From Colwellia sp. (GTDB lineage: Bacteria; Pseudomonadota; Gammaproteobacteria; Enterobacterales; Alteromonadaceae), in contig JAPYOP010000027.1 in NCBI GenBank assembly GCA_029938115.1, forward strand, positions 21,273-59,246: a stretch of 37,974 bases of DNA, in the 5' to 3' direction. Every line of letters starts with the position of its first letter. Position 1 is the stretch's first letter. Shown here piece after piece: positions 1 through 8,803 of the stretch. The position numbers were made by a program, and so were the translations under genes. Under the pieces are notes generated by a model. That model worked only from the letters and a program-made list of their open reading frames with translations. It did not search any database and was not told the origin of the DNA.

Positions 1-814
1 CCGCTTTTCCTGCTATCATCATACGTTGTAAATCTTGCGCAATTTGTTCAGGGGCTTGGCTTTGAAAAACATTAAAGTGCTCAATAATATTACCACTGGT
101 ATGCTCAAGGTATTTATTACCGCCATGCTGCCAACCATTAGGAATCGAACGAATACCATTATAAATAATGGTTTTATCTGCCCCGATAGCTGATTTTAGT
201 TTTGCTAAGGTTTGGTTTATTCCTTGCTCTATCGCGGTAAATTTTTCTTCGCCCCACTCCTTTATTCGTGCTTTTGGTACTAAACCTATTTGCGGTATAG
301 CATCAATAAAAACACCGTCCATATTACCTTGCTTTAATGCTTTATCTGCTGAATTTACCCACCAATTTTGTAAATCAGTATTTGATAAGTCATAACGCTT
401 TAATTTTTGATAGCCTTTGGTGTGTAACTTACCATCAAGAGTATGTATGAACCAATCATCGCTCGCCTTGCGTTCTTTTGACATTTGATACATTGGATAA
501 TCGAGTAGCAAATTCCAATAAAAAAGTACTTTAGCATCAGGATTAATGGCTTTTATTTTAGCTGTATCAATAAATGTTTGTGGCTCAGTAATACCTTTGT
601 TTAGTTTTGCACCATGGGCTTTTTCTAAGGTAATGAAATCATAATGTTTAGCAATAAACTCTATTTGCTCATCAGTCATACCTGCCGTCGCGCCAAAGTG
701 GGCATAAATAGGTACGGTATCCCAACTAAACTTTAAACCATCATCTGCTATTACAGGGTTAATAAATAATACGCTGATTAAATTTACAACAAATAAAAAA
801 CTCAAACTTTTCAT
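1..814 (-). CDS. Putative secreted glycoside hydrolase, TIM-barrel type (3' end cut by window)
   Basis: This open frame is read on the minus strand from ATG at 814 and runs off the window start, so about 271 residues are visible. A signal peptide (residues 1-23, ending VIA before DDG) predicts export. The visible part looks like a (beta/alpha)8 hydrolase of the 'hypothetical glycosyl hydrolase' (GHL15-like) kind: a core strand KVLFYWNLLLDYP (residues 95-107), then DGVFIDAIPQ (166-175) at a strand end, then GNIIEHF (241-247). D171 and E245 are candidate catalytic acids; this is inference from position only. It lies 66 bases after the esterase-like gene on the same strand and is probably co-transcribed with it. 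A decamer, AAACGATAAC, lies 16 bases upstream of the start and recurs before the GH2 gene at 27919. The fold assignment is moderate and the substrate is unknown. Confidence 0.55.
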   Translation of the reverse strand, partial: MKSLSFLFVVNLISVLFINPVIADDGLKFSWDTVPIYAHFGATAGMTDEQIEFIAKHYDFITLEKAHGAKLNKGITEPQTFIDTAKIKAINPDAKVLFYWNLLLDYPMYQMSKERKASDDWFIHTLDGKLHTKGYQKLKRYDLSNTDLQNWWVNSADKALKQGNMDGVFIDAIPQIGLVPKARIKEWGEEKFTAIEQGINQTLAKLKSAIGADKTIIYNGIRSIPNGWQHGGNKYLEHTSGNIIEHFNVFQSQAPEQIAQDLQRMMIAGKA

Positions 815-880
815 TAACTTACCCTTTACTGTTATCGTTTACTTCACCAAAAATATATGTTGTGGATATTTATTTTTGTT

Positions 881-2077
881 TTAATGATTACTACGTTCTG
901 AAAATTCACTACTGTAAATCAAACCATTTTTTTCTACATTAAATAACCACGCAGTGGCCGTTATTGGTAACTTTGCCTTTAGTATGGCTGTATTTTCAAA
1001 AGACTCCACTTTTACAGGTGCTTGCTGCCAAGAGCGATTCAATGTATGCCCTGTATCATTGGTGTAATAAAGCGTTGAACTATCTATATTTTCAGCATCT
1101 TTAACCTTGACACTAACGGAATCAGCTAAAACCTTTTGCATAAAAAACGATGGTATTTTATCACCATCAATTACCGAACGAGCGAATGCATAAGGCTCTT
1201 TCGGTGTCCATCCAGCACCATGACCATGTTTCAATGTAGGTTGAATACTTTGATAATGCGGGCCCGCTAATAATTTGTAAGTGTTAGCCTGTGCATCAAG
1301 TGAAAAATGATGTTCTTTTATACCCGTTAGCCAAAAAGTAGGTTGCTTAAATTTAGCAACTCGCAATGCAGGCTCCCAAATCTCACGGTAACTGGCATTA
1401 TTTTTTAGTGTTTCACCATATTTGTTTTCCATGGTATCAAGAAAGCCGCAACCATAAATGGGGATGGCAAAAGCAAAGCGTTGATCAAAACCAATTACCG
1501 TGGAGGTAATAACCCCACCCCAAGAAATGCCGGATAAACCAATTTGATCTTGTTTAATTTCGTCAAACGAGCGTAATAAATTGTGCGCTTTTATTACGGC
1601 ACTGGAGGCATGATACATCCATTGTTCTAATAAGGGTTTATCAGCATCACCATAGATAGCCGTTCGACTTGGCCCCGCCCACTCATGATTTTCCCATTTA
1701 TTGGGCGGCCGTTTATTAATTTGTTTGCCCGTTTGTCCTTCAACAGCAATGGAAATAGCGGCAAAGCCAGCATCATTCCATTTTCTCACCCATGTTTTAT
1801 AAGCACTACCACCACCACCATGAACAAGTACCATGGCAGGGAATGGCCCATCACCTTTAGGCTTTTTGTAATAGGCAAATATACGGGTCGCTTTACCTTG
1901 ATAGACTGCACCATCAAAGTAGAGCGATTGAAAACCATCTGATAATGTTTTTTGTCGATAAACAACTGGAGGGTTATTATTTAATGTTAGGTTATCGAGT
2001 TTATCTACGATTGTGCTAGCTGATACAGGCCAAACAGAAGAAATCACGCCAAATATCAAATATTTTAAAAAATTCAA
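881..2077 (-). CDS. Secreted alpha/beta hydrolase (acetyl-xylan-esterase / dienelactone-hydrolase-like)
   Basis: A 398-residue exported hydrolase with signal peptide residues 1-20 (ending VSA). The alpha/beta-hydrolase fold is shown by the oxyanion motif VLVHGGGGSA (84-92), the nucleophile elbow GISWGG with Ser185, and a late HGHGAGW with His284/His286 as the catalytic histidine. Homologues often deacylate sugars or cleave peptides; in a PUL an esterase acting on acylated saccharides is the natural guess, but the substrate is not shown. The start is TTG at 2077: an in-frame TAA lies just upstream, no ATG precedes the signal peptide, and AAAGG sits 7 bases before TTG. It follows the lipoprotein sulfatase gene after 172 bases that contain a palindromic repeat. 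Confidence 0.72.
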   Translation of the reverse strand: MNFLKYLIFGVISSVWPVSASTIVDKLDNLTLNNNPPVVYRQKTLSDGFQSLYFDGAVYQGKATRIFAYYKKPKGDGPFPAMVLVHGGGGSAYKTWVRKWNDAGFAAISIAVEGQTGKQINKRPPNKWENHEWAGPSRTAIYGDADKPLLEQWMYHASSAVIKAHNLLRSFDEIKQDQIGLSGISWGGVITSTVIGFDQRFAFAIPIYGCGFLDTMENKYGETLKNNASYREIWEPALRVAKFKQPTFWLTGIKEHHFSLDAQANTYKLLAGPHYQSIQPTLKHGHGAGWTPKEPYAFARSVIDGDKIPSFFMQKVLADSVSVKVKDAENIDSSTLYYTNDTGHTLNRSWQQAPVKVESFENTAILKAKLPITATAWLFNVEKNGLIYSSEFSERSNH

Positions 2078-2143
2078 TTTATCGCCTTTTTAAAATGGTA
2101 ATTGCTATATTTTTCATGTTTCATTACTCGTTTATTGATGTTT

Positions 2144-2227
2144 ACCTACCTTTAAAATGTAGGTCGGTATTTATTCCGACAATACTATCAATTAATGATA
2201 ACTTGTCGCACTAAAGTACAACCTACA
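2144..2227. repeat. REP/MITE-like nested palindromic intergenic element
   Basis: Between the esterase and sulfatase genes lie nested inverted repeats: TGTAGGT (2158-2164) against ACCTACA (2221-2227), CGACAA (2177-2182) against TTGTCG (2203-2208), a hairpin GTCGG (2163-2167)/CCGAC (2176-2180), and ACCTAC (2144-2149) against GTAGGT (2159-2164). The arrangement resembles the short palindromic repeats scattered in gammaproteobacterial genomes. There is only one copy in this window, so repetitiveness is not demonstrated. It may also slow transcription downstream of the sulfatase gene. Confidence 0.4.
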
Positions 2228-2249
2228 AAAACAAAGATATCAAATTGAA

Positions 2250-4181
2250 TTAATTCTGTTTCTCAACATACATATAAAAGGCTGGTAAACCTTTATCTAA
2301 GCCGTTTCCGTCAGTTTGATCATCAAACCAAGCCCTAACATCTAAATCACCTGCTGATAATGGTGTCTCAAAAGTGACTGATGTCGCACCGCCTGTGATT
2401 GGCAGAGTAGTCACTTCGCCGTTAAGTTGCAGATGAGCAAAACTTTTACCGATCACCTTATTAGCTGGAATATCATGCAAATAAAGTGTCATAGTGTAAT
2501 GGCCTGTTTCGGCAACTTTTAGCGCCCAAGGTGACACCATAAATTTATCTTCATTGCCAACCCAACCATGGCCCTTACCCCATTTGTCATCGCCAAAACC
2601 CGGCCACCAAGGTACTTGCCCCGTGTTAGGCGATAGCCAATCCATACCAGTTAATCGTGAAGGATTCTCATGTGCAGAGCCAATAATTGGACGAGTAGTT
2701 GCTGTACCCTTGCCAGTTGCATGAACCCACCACTTATCATAAGCATTTGCCATTGTTGAAACGCGTTGTGGGTGCTGTTCGCTGATATCATTTTTCTGGC
2801 CAGGGTCATTAGTTAAATCAAATAACTCAACCCCACCTTTTTCCTCAGCATGGACATATCGCCAATTACCTTGCATAACAGCATAAGGACGTTGAGGATC
2901 TGGATCTAATACTCTCTGATTGGTTACCACCATTGTTCTATCAGGTAAAACGGTGCCATTTTTTAATGTAGGAGCCAGAGATATACCATCAGTATCGATA
3001 TTTTTAGCCTCAATACCGGCTAAATCAAGTAAGGTAGGTAATACGTCAACATGCGCGGTTAAGTCGTTAAACTCAGTCGGTTGTCCTAAATTACCATTTG
3101 GCCAACTTATAAAGAATGGTACGCGATGACCTCCTTCATACGTAGAGGATTTACCCGCACGCATATAACCATTTAAGGTGTTCAGTTTTTTCCCTGTTTT
3201 AGTTTCAATGGCTAACTTAACTTCATCAGTCAGTCTGGTAAGCGGCTCACCATTACTTTTTGCTGCCATGGATGAACCGTTATCTGTCATGAAGATGAAG
3301 ATTGTATCGTCTTCAATATGATTATTACGCATTGCCGTGCGAAGACGTGCCATGTTGTCATCAATATTGGTGATCATACCGTAGAATTTCGCTAAATCAT
3401 CGCCTAAACCAAGCGCTTTATAGGGTTCTATATATTTTTCCGGTGCGCGCCACGGTGTATGTGGTGCATTAGTCGATAAGTATAAGAAAAATGGCTTATC
3501 TGTTTTTGCCTGTATTTTGATGTAGTCTATCGCTTCATCAAACCAAACATCAGTGGCAAAACCATTATATTGTTTTTCTTTACCATTGAGATAATAAGTA
3601 TCATCGAATTGATCATTCTCCCAATAATCTGGCGCTTGGCCAACACCACCCCCTCCATGACTTAAAACATGTTCAAAGCCTTGATCTTGTGGACGAAACG
3701 GATAATTATCACCCAAGTGCCATTTACCGATCATGGCGGTGTTATAACCATTATCTTTTAATATCTCAGGAAGAATATGATGTTGGTCGGAAAGCATGTG
3801 GCGACCCATTACTGTATGCCAAACACCAGCACGTAACGAATATTGACCACTCATTAAGGCGGCACGTGTTGGTGAGCAAGTTGGGTCAACATGAAAGTTG
3901 GTAAAACGCTGACTTTCATTTGCTAACTGTTCTATCACTGGTGTTTGAACAATAGGGTTGTTATTCATGCCAAAATCACCATAGCCCTGATCATCAGTCA
4001 TCACTATAATGATATTTGGTTGCTTGATAACCGTAGTTTGCTTACTAGATTGATCACTTGCTGGCTCATTAACCTGTGCTGCACCATTTTTGTCACAGCC
4101 TGCAATGCTGAACAAACCAGCAATGCCTATTATTGCAGCACTGAGGGTTTTAAGCGTGTTCGAACGACTTATTAACTTCAT
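2250..4181 (-). CDS. Family S1 arylsulfatase, lipoprotein
   Basis: A 643-residue type I sulfatase that would hydrolyse sulfate esters on carbohydrate. A lipoprotein signal ends SIAGC (Cys29), so it is probably membrane-anchored. The metal-binding start MTDDQGYGDF (61-70) and the formylglycine motif C102-S-P-T-R106 are intact. Further family features are GKWHLGD, the metal-site TDNGS and EGGHRVPFFISWP. Beyond the catalytic fold there is a C-terminal segment from about residue 500 to 643 rich in Trp and Gly, which may be a beta-sandwich accessory part. ATG at 4181 has AGGA 7 bases upstream. It follows the next sulfatase gene after 73 bases on the same strand, so they are probably one transcript. 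Substrate and subfamily cannot be fixed by eye. Confidence 0.9.
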   Translation of the reverse strand: MKLISRSNTLKTLSAAIIGIAGLFSIAGCDKNGAAQVNEPASDQSSKQTTVIKQPNIIIVMTDDQGYGDFGMNNNPIVQTPVIEQLANESQRFTNFHVDPTCSPTRAALMSGQYSLRAGVWHTVMGRHMLSDQHHILPEILKDNGYNTAMIGKWHLGDNYPFRPQDQGFEHVLSHGGGGVGQAPDYWENDQFDDTYYLNGKEKQYNGFATDVWFDEAIDYIKIQAKTDKPFFLYLSTNAPHTPWRAPEKYIEPYKALGLGDDLAKFYGMITNIDDNMARLRTAMRNNHIEDDTIFIFMTDNGSSMAAKSNGEPLTRLTDEVKLAIETKTGKKLNTLNGYMRAGKSSTYEGGHRVPFFISWPNGNLGQPTEFNDLTAHVDVLPTLLDLAGIEAKNIDTDGISLAPTLKNGTVLPDRTMVVTNQRVLDPDPQRPYAVMQGNWRYVHAEEKGGVELFDLTNDPGQKNDISEQHPQRVSTMANAYDKWWVHATGKGTATTRPIIGSAHENPSRLTGMDWLSPNTGQVPWWPGFGDDKWGKGHGWVGNEDKFMVSPWALKVAETGHYTMTLYLHDIPANKVIGKSFAHLQLNGEVTTLPITGGATSVTFETPLSAGDLDVRAWFDDQTDGNGLDKGLPAFYMYVEKQN

Positions 4182-4254
4182 AAATATTCCTAGTATTAAT
4201 TTTTATCTTAATTTTATCTTTAGTTATTTGCTTCAAAAAATAGTTTTTAATGGC

Positions 4255-5889
4255 TTAGATTCTCTTACTGTCAATATGGGTATTGAGTGGTTTATCGCCA
4301 CGATATTCTTTTACCAATTGCGCATTTTTCTTACGTAAACGTTTAAGCACATCGGTATGTAAAGGTTCTGAAATTAAGTTGTTTATTTCTTGAGGGTCAT
4401 TTGCCAAATCGAATAGTTCTTCATAAATTGGCTGTTCGCCTTTAATTGAGGCGACACTCATATCGGCATACAGTTGATCTTTATTCTTATCAAAATAACG
4501 AACATATTTCCATTTATGCGTACGGACACTTTCCATACGAGGATAGTTTTGGATAGTCATCATATTTTCTAAGAAAATTTCTTGTCGCCATATTGTTTTA
4601 TCCCCTTTCATCAAGGGTTTTAAGCTATGTCCCTGCATTTGTTCTGGAATGGGAGTATTGGTTAAATCTAGTAAAGTAGCCGCAATATCAACGAGTGCAA
4701 CAAGTTCGTTACTTTGATCAGCTTTTCTCTGCTTCATTCTAGGATCGTACACCACCATAGGAATTCGCACTGATGGATCATAAAGATGTACTTTACCACC
4801 TAAGCCAAATTCACCATGCATTAAACCGTGATCTGAGGTAAATACAATAATGGTATTGTCAGCAACACCTTGTTTTTCAAGATTATTGATCAGTTTACCC
4901 AATAACTTGTCGATGCCAGAAATAGTTTGCATCTCTCTGATTTTTCGCTCTTTCAGGGTATCTGGTGTTTTAACGTAGTTATAACTTTTGATGTATTCAC
5001 CGTTATACACTGCTAACGGCAATTTCGGCGTTTTGATGTCTTTATTGGCAACGTAAGTTTCTGGGAGTGTTACCTCACTTAACTTATCTCGATAGACAGT
5101 TTTGTAAAGATCTAAATCACTATCACGTTGCTGCATTGACTCAGTGCCCCAGGAATGAGGCACATTGAAATTAATCATTAAGGCAAACGGTTTATCCGTA
5201 GGACGGCTATCGAGAAAGCGATATCCCGCTTTAAACGCTTCATTAGGCGCCATAAAATTTTCTAGCCCCTCTTCGAGAATTTCTATTTGCGTATCAGCTT
5301 TGGCATTTTTAAAAATAACATGACGCTTATGATCTTTTGGATAAAAACCTAAGTGCTTGTGGCTGCCATACCAATAATCAAAACTTTGATCCATCACGCC
5401 ACTGTTATAACCCAAAACACCCGCTTCATTTTTACCGATAGGCGTATGGTTTTTGCCAATCCAACCAACAAAATAACCCACATCTTTTAATATCATCGGG
5501 TAAGTTTGAGACCATGCCTCTTCAGTCATGCTGCTTTTTGAATTAAAATTAATACCATGACGTCGTTCATATAAGCCCGTTAATAAACTGGTACGGCTAG
5601 GCGTACAAGCAGCACTGGTGGCAAAGCCTTTAGTAAACACAGTACCGTTAGACGCGAGTTTATCGATATTGGGGGTTTTAATAATGGGATGGCCTTCGTA
5701 ACCGGTAACTCCTGCCTGCATATCGTCAGCCAAAATAACAATAACATTGGGTCTACTAGCATTATTAGCTAAATTACTCTCAATTAAAGAATAGCCCTTG
5801 TTCTCTTTATTACTTGTTTGGACTTCGCTACAAGCTGTAATACCAAGCGTTAGTGTAATTCCTAAAAGTATTGAACTATTACTTCTCAT
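4255..5889 (-). CDS. Family S1 sulfatase, lipoprotein
   Basis: A 544-residue sulfatase. The frame stays open to 6036, but ATG at 5889 is preferred: it is immediately followed by a lipoprotein signal (MRSNSSILLG..., lipobox ITAC, Cys20) and has a purine-rich GGAAAAA upstream, whereas the extra 49 residues resemble no export signal. The catalytic core starts VIVILADDMQ (49-58); the formylglycine motif is C95-T-P-S-R99 followed by TSLLTGLYERRHG. SDHGLMHGEFG carries the second metal-site Asp/His pair and EGRKVH-type residues are replaced by LGGKVHLYDPSVRIPM. The sequence differs from the neighbouring sulfatase, suggesting a different position or sugar specificity. It is the first gene of a minus-strand group (5889 to 814 and beyond), divergent from the GntR gene. 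Confidence 0.9.
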   Translation of the reverse strand: MRSNSSILLGITLTLGITACSEVQTSNKENKGYSLIESNLANNASRPNVIVILADDMQAGVTGYEGHPIIKTPNIDKLASNGTVFTKGFATSAACTPSRTSLLTGLYERRHGINFNSKSSMTEEAWSQTYPMILKDVGYFVGWIGKNHTPIGKNEAGVLGYNSGVMDQSFDYWYGSHKHLGFYPKDHKRHVIFKNAKADTQIEILEEGLENFMAPNEAFKAGYRFLDSRPTDKPFALMINFNVPHSWGTESMQQRDSDLDLYKTVYRDKLSEVTLPETYVANKDIKTPKLPLAVYNGEYIKSYNYVKTPDTLKERKIREMQTISGIDKLLGKLINNLEKQGVADNTIIVFTSDHGLMHGEFGLGGKVHLYDPSVRIPMVVYDPRMKQRKADQSNELVALVDIAATLLDLTNTPIPEQMQGHSLKPLMKGDKTIWRQEIFLENMMTIQNYPRMESVRTHKWKYVRYFDKNKDQLYADMSVASIKGEQPIYEELFDLANDPQEINNLISEPLHTDVLKRLRKKNAQLVKEYRGDKPLNTHIDSKRI

Positions 5890-6350
5890 GTGCTTTTTCC
5901 ATATAGATATTTTAGTAACTAATTCGGGACAATATAACCAACACACAGATGTGTAATTAAATATAAAATGAACTAATGTAACTAAATAGACGAATGAAGT
6001 CGTTAAATCTACTATCCTTTTTCGAATAATATCCAATTTATCTTTGGATTAGTACTTAGCTGTTCGAGTATTGGTCACAGAAGTGCACCTAAGTTAAGTT
6101 CGCTATCTTCAATAAATGAAGTGACTTGTGAAACAGGGTAGTTAATATAGATTAGTAAAAGCACAATAATTTGTCGATAATCGATACCCTCATCAAGAAG
6201 CGGCTAAAAGAAGTAGCTTTATCATTAAACTATGTAAAATCTGTATGATTAAGTAAAAAGCATCGATTACTTCCGAAAACCATAGATATTTAACTAGATA
6301 TCTGTAAACTTATCTATAAAGTACACTTAAGAATATTTAGTAAGGAAAAT
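5890..6350. promoter_or_regulatory. Divergent intergenic region between sulfatase and GntR genes
   Basis: These 461 bases without a gene must hold the promoters for the minus-strand sulfatase group and the plus-strand GntR regulator. I see no confident -35/-10 pair. Weak dyads are AAGTAA (6251-6256)/TTACTT (6267-6272) and the AGATATCT palindrome near 6295. No copy of the AACGTT-type operator found elsewhere in the window is present, so this group may not belong to the LacI regulon. Confidence 0.4.
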
Positions 6351-7262
6351 ATGGACATGAGCGATAAAACCTACCTATTTAAACAATCAATAAATCGTAT
6401 GCTTCAACATATAAACGCTCTTCCTAGTGGGCAAAACATTATGGCAAATGATATTGAACTCACAAAGTTATTAAGTATTAGCCGTACCACCGTTAGGGCT
6501 TGTGTAGAGCACCTTTGTGCTATTGAATTAATCAAACGAGAAGGTCCAAATAAGGTCGTACTTCGCCAAATAACTGAAGCTGATTTTTACGATATAAAAG
6601 ATAAGAATTCGACAAAAGATGTACAAATAGAAAAGTACTTCCTTGGTCTGATTAATACAGGTAAGTTACTGCCTGGCGACAGATTTTCAGAACTAAGTCT
6701 CGCTCAGAAATCTAGCTGTACCACAATAACAGTACGTGAGTTTTTAATAAAATTTTCCAATAACGGTTTGATAGAAAAGATACCTCGCGGTCGATGGAGA
6801 ATGGTTAAGTTTGACGAAGAGTTTGCACGTGAATTAATATCATTTAGACAAATGGTCGAGATGCGTGCCATTACAGAACTGCTAAAAACACCTAAAGAAG
6901 ATCCTATTTGGCAAGAGCTAAGGGAATTACTGGTTAAGCATCAAGATGTCAGTGCTGATATGGAAAATCGCTATTTAGAATTTCCAGATTTAGACAAAGC
7001 ACTACATTATGCCATTAAAAAAAGTTCAAACAATCGCTTTACTAACCAATTTTACGATATTGTTTCTTTTGTTTGTCACTATCATTACCAATGGGATAAA
7101 ACAGGAGAACTTGAACGTTATACTAATGCGATAAATGAACACATAGATATATTAAACAATCTTGTTACTCATAACACCGCTGGTGCAATTATGAGTATGG
7201 AACGGCATTTACAATCAGCCGAAAGAACCTTACTTCGTTGTGTTCATGGTTTAGAAAGTTAG
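6351..7262 (+). CDS. GntR-family regulator with two winged-helix domains and FCD ligand domain
   Basis: A 303-residue DNA-binding regulator. The ordinary GntR/FadR layout is one winged helix plus an all-helical FCD sensor, but here two winged-helix-like segments occur in tandem: residues about 10-72 (ELTKLLSISRTTVRACVEHL) and about 90-152 (LPGDRFSELSLAQ ... TVREFLIKFSNNGLI). The FCD part spans about 155-300, and D215-x3-H219, H264 and H286 fit its usual metal/acid-binding set. ATG 6351 and ATG 6357 are both in frame behind AAGGA at 6342-6346; the first gives short spacing (4), the second long (10). It is the only plus-strand gene in the left half. FCD regulators often sense sugar acids, so L-fuconate or its derivatives are plausible effectors (inference). 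Confidence 0.82.
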   Translation: MDMSDKTYLFKQSINRMLQHINALPSGQNIMANDIELTKLLSISRTTVRACVEHLCAIELIKREGPNKVVLRQITEADFYDIKDKNSTKDVQIEKYFLGLINTGKLLPGDRFSELSLAQKSSCTTITVREFLIKFSNNGLIEKIPRGRWRMVKFDEEFARELISFRQMVEMRAITELLKTPKEDPIWQELRELLVKHQDVSADMENRYLEFPDLDKALHYAIKKSSNNRFTNQFYDIVSFVCHYHYQWDKTGELERYTNAINEHIDILNNLVTHNTAGAIMSMERHLQSAERTLLRCVHGLES

Positions 7263-7325
7263 TCCTTATTTAATTTAACTAAACGAAGCTAAACTAAAAA
7301 AACAAATCTTCAAGCAACCTATCAA

Positions 7326-8717
7326 TTACAATTTAATATGTTGCTTAAATAGCGGTAGATGCTCATCTTTACGATGGGTAACCAAGATCATGGTACTGTA
7401 TTTTTGCTCGGCTAAATGCTCTATGAAGTTGAGTATTCTATGCCGATTCAGTTCATCTAAACCTTGCGTTGGCTCATCTAAAATCAATAAAAGTGGTGAT
7501 TTCACCAATGCTCTAGCGATTAAAGCGAGTCGTTGTTCACCATAGCTTAACTGTTGAAATGGCGTATTTTGGTAGGCAAGTAAGTCGACTTTATTTAACC
7601 ATTGCCGCGCTAACTCAATATGATGGCGTTCAGGTTTTTGATATAAACCGATTGAGTCGTAAAATCCAGACAAAACCACCGTAAGCAGATCACCATTTAC
7701 TCGGTATTGCCGATGTAACTCTGAGCTGACAATGCCCATCTGTTTTTTCAATTCCCAGATGCTTTCGCCTGTGCCTCTTTTAAACCCTAATATATGAAGA
7801 TCATTGCTATAACACTGAGTACAATCTCCAGTAATTAATTGCATTAAGGTAGATTTACCACTGCCATTTCGACCAGTGATCAAGGTATGTTGCAGCGGTT
7901 TAATACTCAGATCCAAATCGTCAAAAACATTTACTCCATTATAATGAACCTTGCCCTTATTAAGTTTCACTAAAAATGGGTGCTGGTAATCAGAGTACTG
8001 ATTGAAGCCTATCGGCCAATCACTATTATCTTCTATCGGTTTGAGTAAAATATCAAGTTGGCGTTTAGTTTCGTCATTTTCAAGTTTGCCAATCACATCA
8101 AGCTGATTTCGTTCAATAATGGCAATATTATTACACCAAGCAGGAATATCTTGAAGATTACTTAACATCAAAATAACAGTGACATTGTTTTTAGACTTAT
8201 CTGTAGACAAGTGCGCTAACGCTTTTGATAAAGCGGTGCATGAAACATCGTCTAAACTATCAAATGGATTATCACAAATCAACAGTTCGACACCATTAAA
8301 TATTGCCTGTAAAATTAGTAACTTGCGCCCTTCTCCTGTGCTTAATTGTCGATAACCACTTTCAAGTCGATGGCTTAAACCAAACTCTTTAATCAATGGA
8401 TCAGTTAATTTATCTTGTGGAATAAAGTCTTTGGCTTTAGTGCCAACATCATTTGCATCAAGGTAATCAGTCGCATCCATTTTTAGTTCATGTTCATAGA
8501 TACGTTGTTGACTTTCAAAAGAGACTAACGCCACTTTTTCAGCTTGAGGTAATTGACACAACTCCGCGTTAGCATCCGTTAACTCCCCAGTAAGAAACTT
8601 ATCCAAATACTGCTTTCCAGAGCCATTACGTCCTAATACGCACCAACTTTCGCTTTGTGCTATTTGCCAGTGATGAATGGTTAGCTGTGAATGCTCAAAG
8701 TTTATAATATTTATCAT
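7326..8717 (-). CDS. modF: ModF/PhrA-like tandem ABC ATPase
   Basis: A 463-residue soluble protein with two ABC nucleotide-binding domains and no membrane segment. It closely follows E. coli ModF in layout and in the second-domain text YSNDLHILGFKRGTGESIW. Domain 2 is intact: Walker A GRNGSGKST (282-290), signature LSYGEQ (390-395), Walker B LLILDEP (410-416), H-loop TH (447-448). Domain 1 is degenerate: Walker A reads GRNGSGKQ (29-36, Gln for Ser/Thr), the Walker B end is CDN (148-150, Asn where the catalytic Glu is expected), and there is no H-loop His, although LSTGEG (125-130) remains. No molybdate permease genes are adjacent. It lies between the fucose operon and the convergent gntR gene and looks like a non-PUL passenger. 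Start ATG 8717 follows a long stem-loop. Confidence 0.85.
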   Translation of the reverse strand: MINIINFEHSQLTIHHWQIAQSESWCVLGRNGSGKQYLDKFLTGELTDANAELCQLPQAEKVALVSFESQQRIYEHELKMDATDYLDANDVGTKAKDFIPQDKLTDPLIKEFGLSHRLESGYRQLSTGEGRKLLILQAIFNGVELLICDNPFDSLDDVSCTALSKALAHLSTDKSKNNVTVILMLSNLQDIPAWCNNIAIIERNQLDVIGKLENDETKRQLDILLKPIEDNSDWPIGFNQYSDYQHPFLVKLNKGKVHYNGVNVFDDLDLSIKPLQHTLITGRNGSGKSTLMQLITGDCTQCYSNDLHILGFKRGTGESIWELKKQMGIVSSELHRQYRVNGDLLTVVLSGFYDSIGLYQKPERHHIELARQWLNKVDLLAYQNTPFQQLSYGEQRLALIARALVKSPLLLILDEPTQGLDELNRHRILNFIEHLAEQKYSTMILVTHRKDEHLPLFKQHIKL

Positions 8718-8738
8718 AGAGTTTTTAGAAATGAGACA

Positions 8739-8773
8739 GAAAAGTTAATGTAAATATTTTACGTTAACTTTTC
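8739..8773 (-). terminator. Long A/T-rich stem-loop between lldD-like gene and modF
   Basis: Arms 8739-8754 and 8758-8773 (16 bases, one mismatch or G-U pair, 3-base loop) form a strong hairpin 31 bases past the stop of the lactate dehydrogenase gene. Read on the minus strand it would end the nine-gene fucose transcript before modF. There is no clean T-tract after it beyond the arm's own CTTTTC, so intrinsic termination may be incomplete. Confidence 0.5.
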
Positions 8774-8803
8774 AAAAGTGATTAGATAATAATACAGCGT
8801 GGG

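Noticed and set aside
5890-6036. 49-residue N-terminal extension of the sulfatase at 4255-5889
   Set aside because: The extension resembles no export signal and a proper lipoprotein signal with ribosome site begins at 5889.
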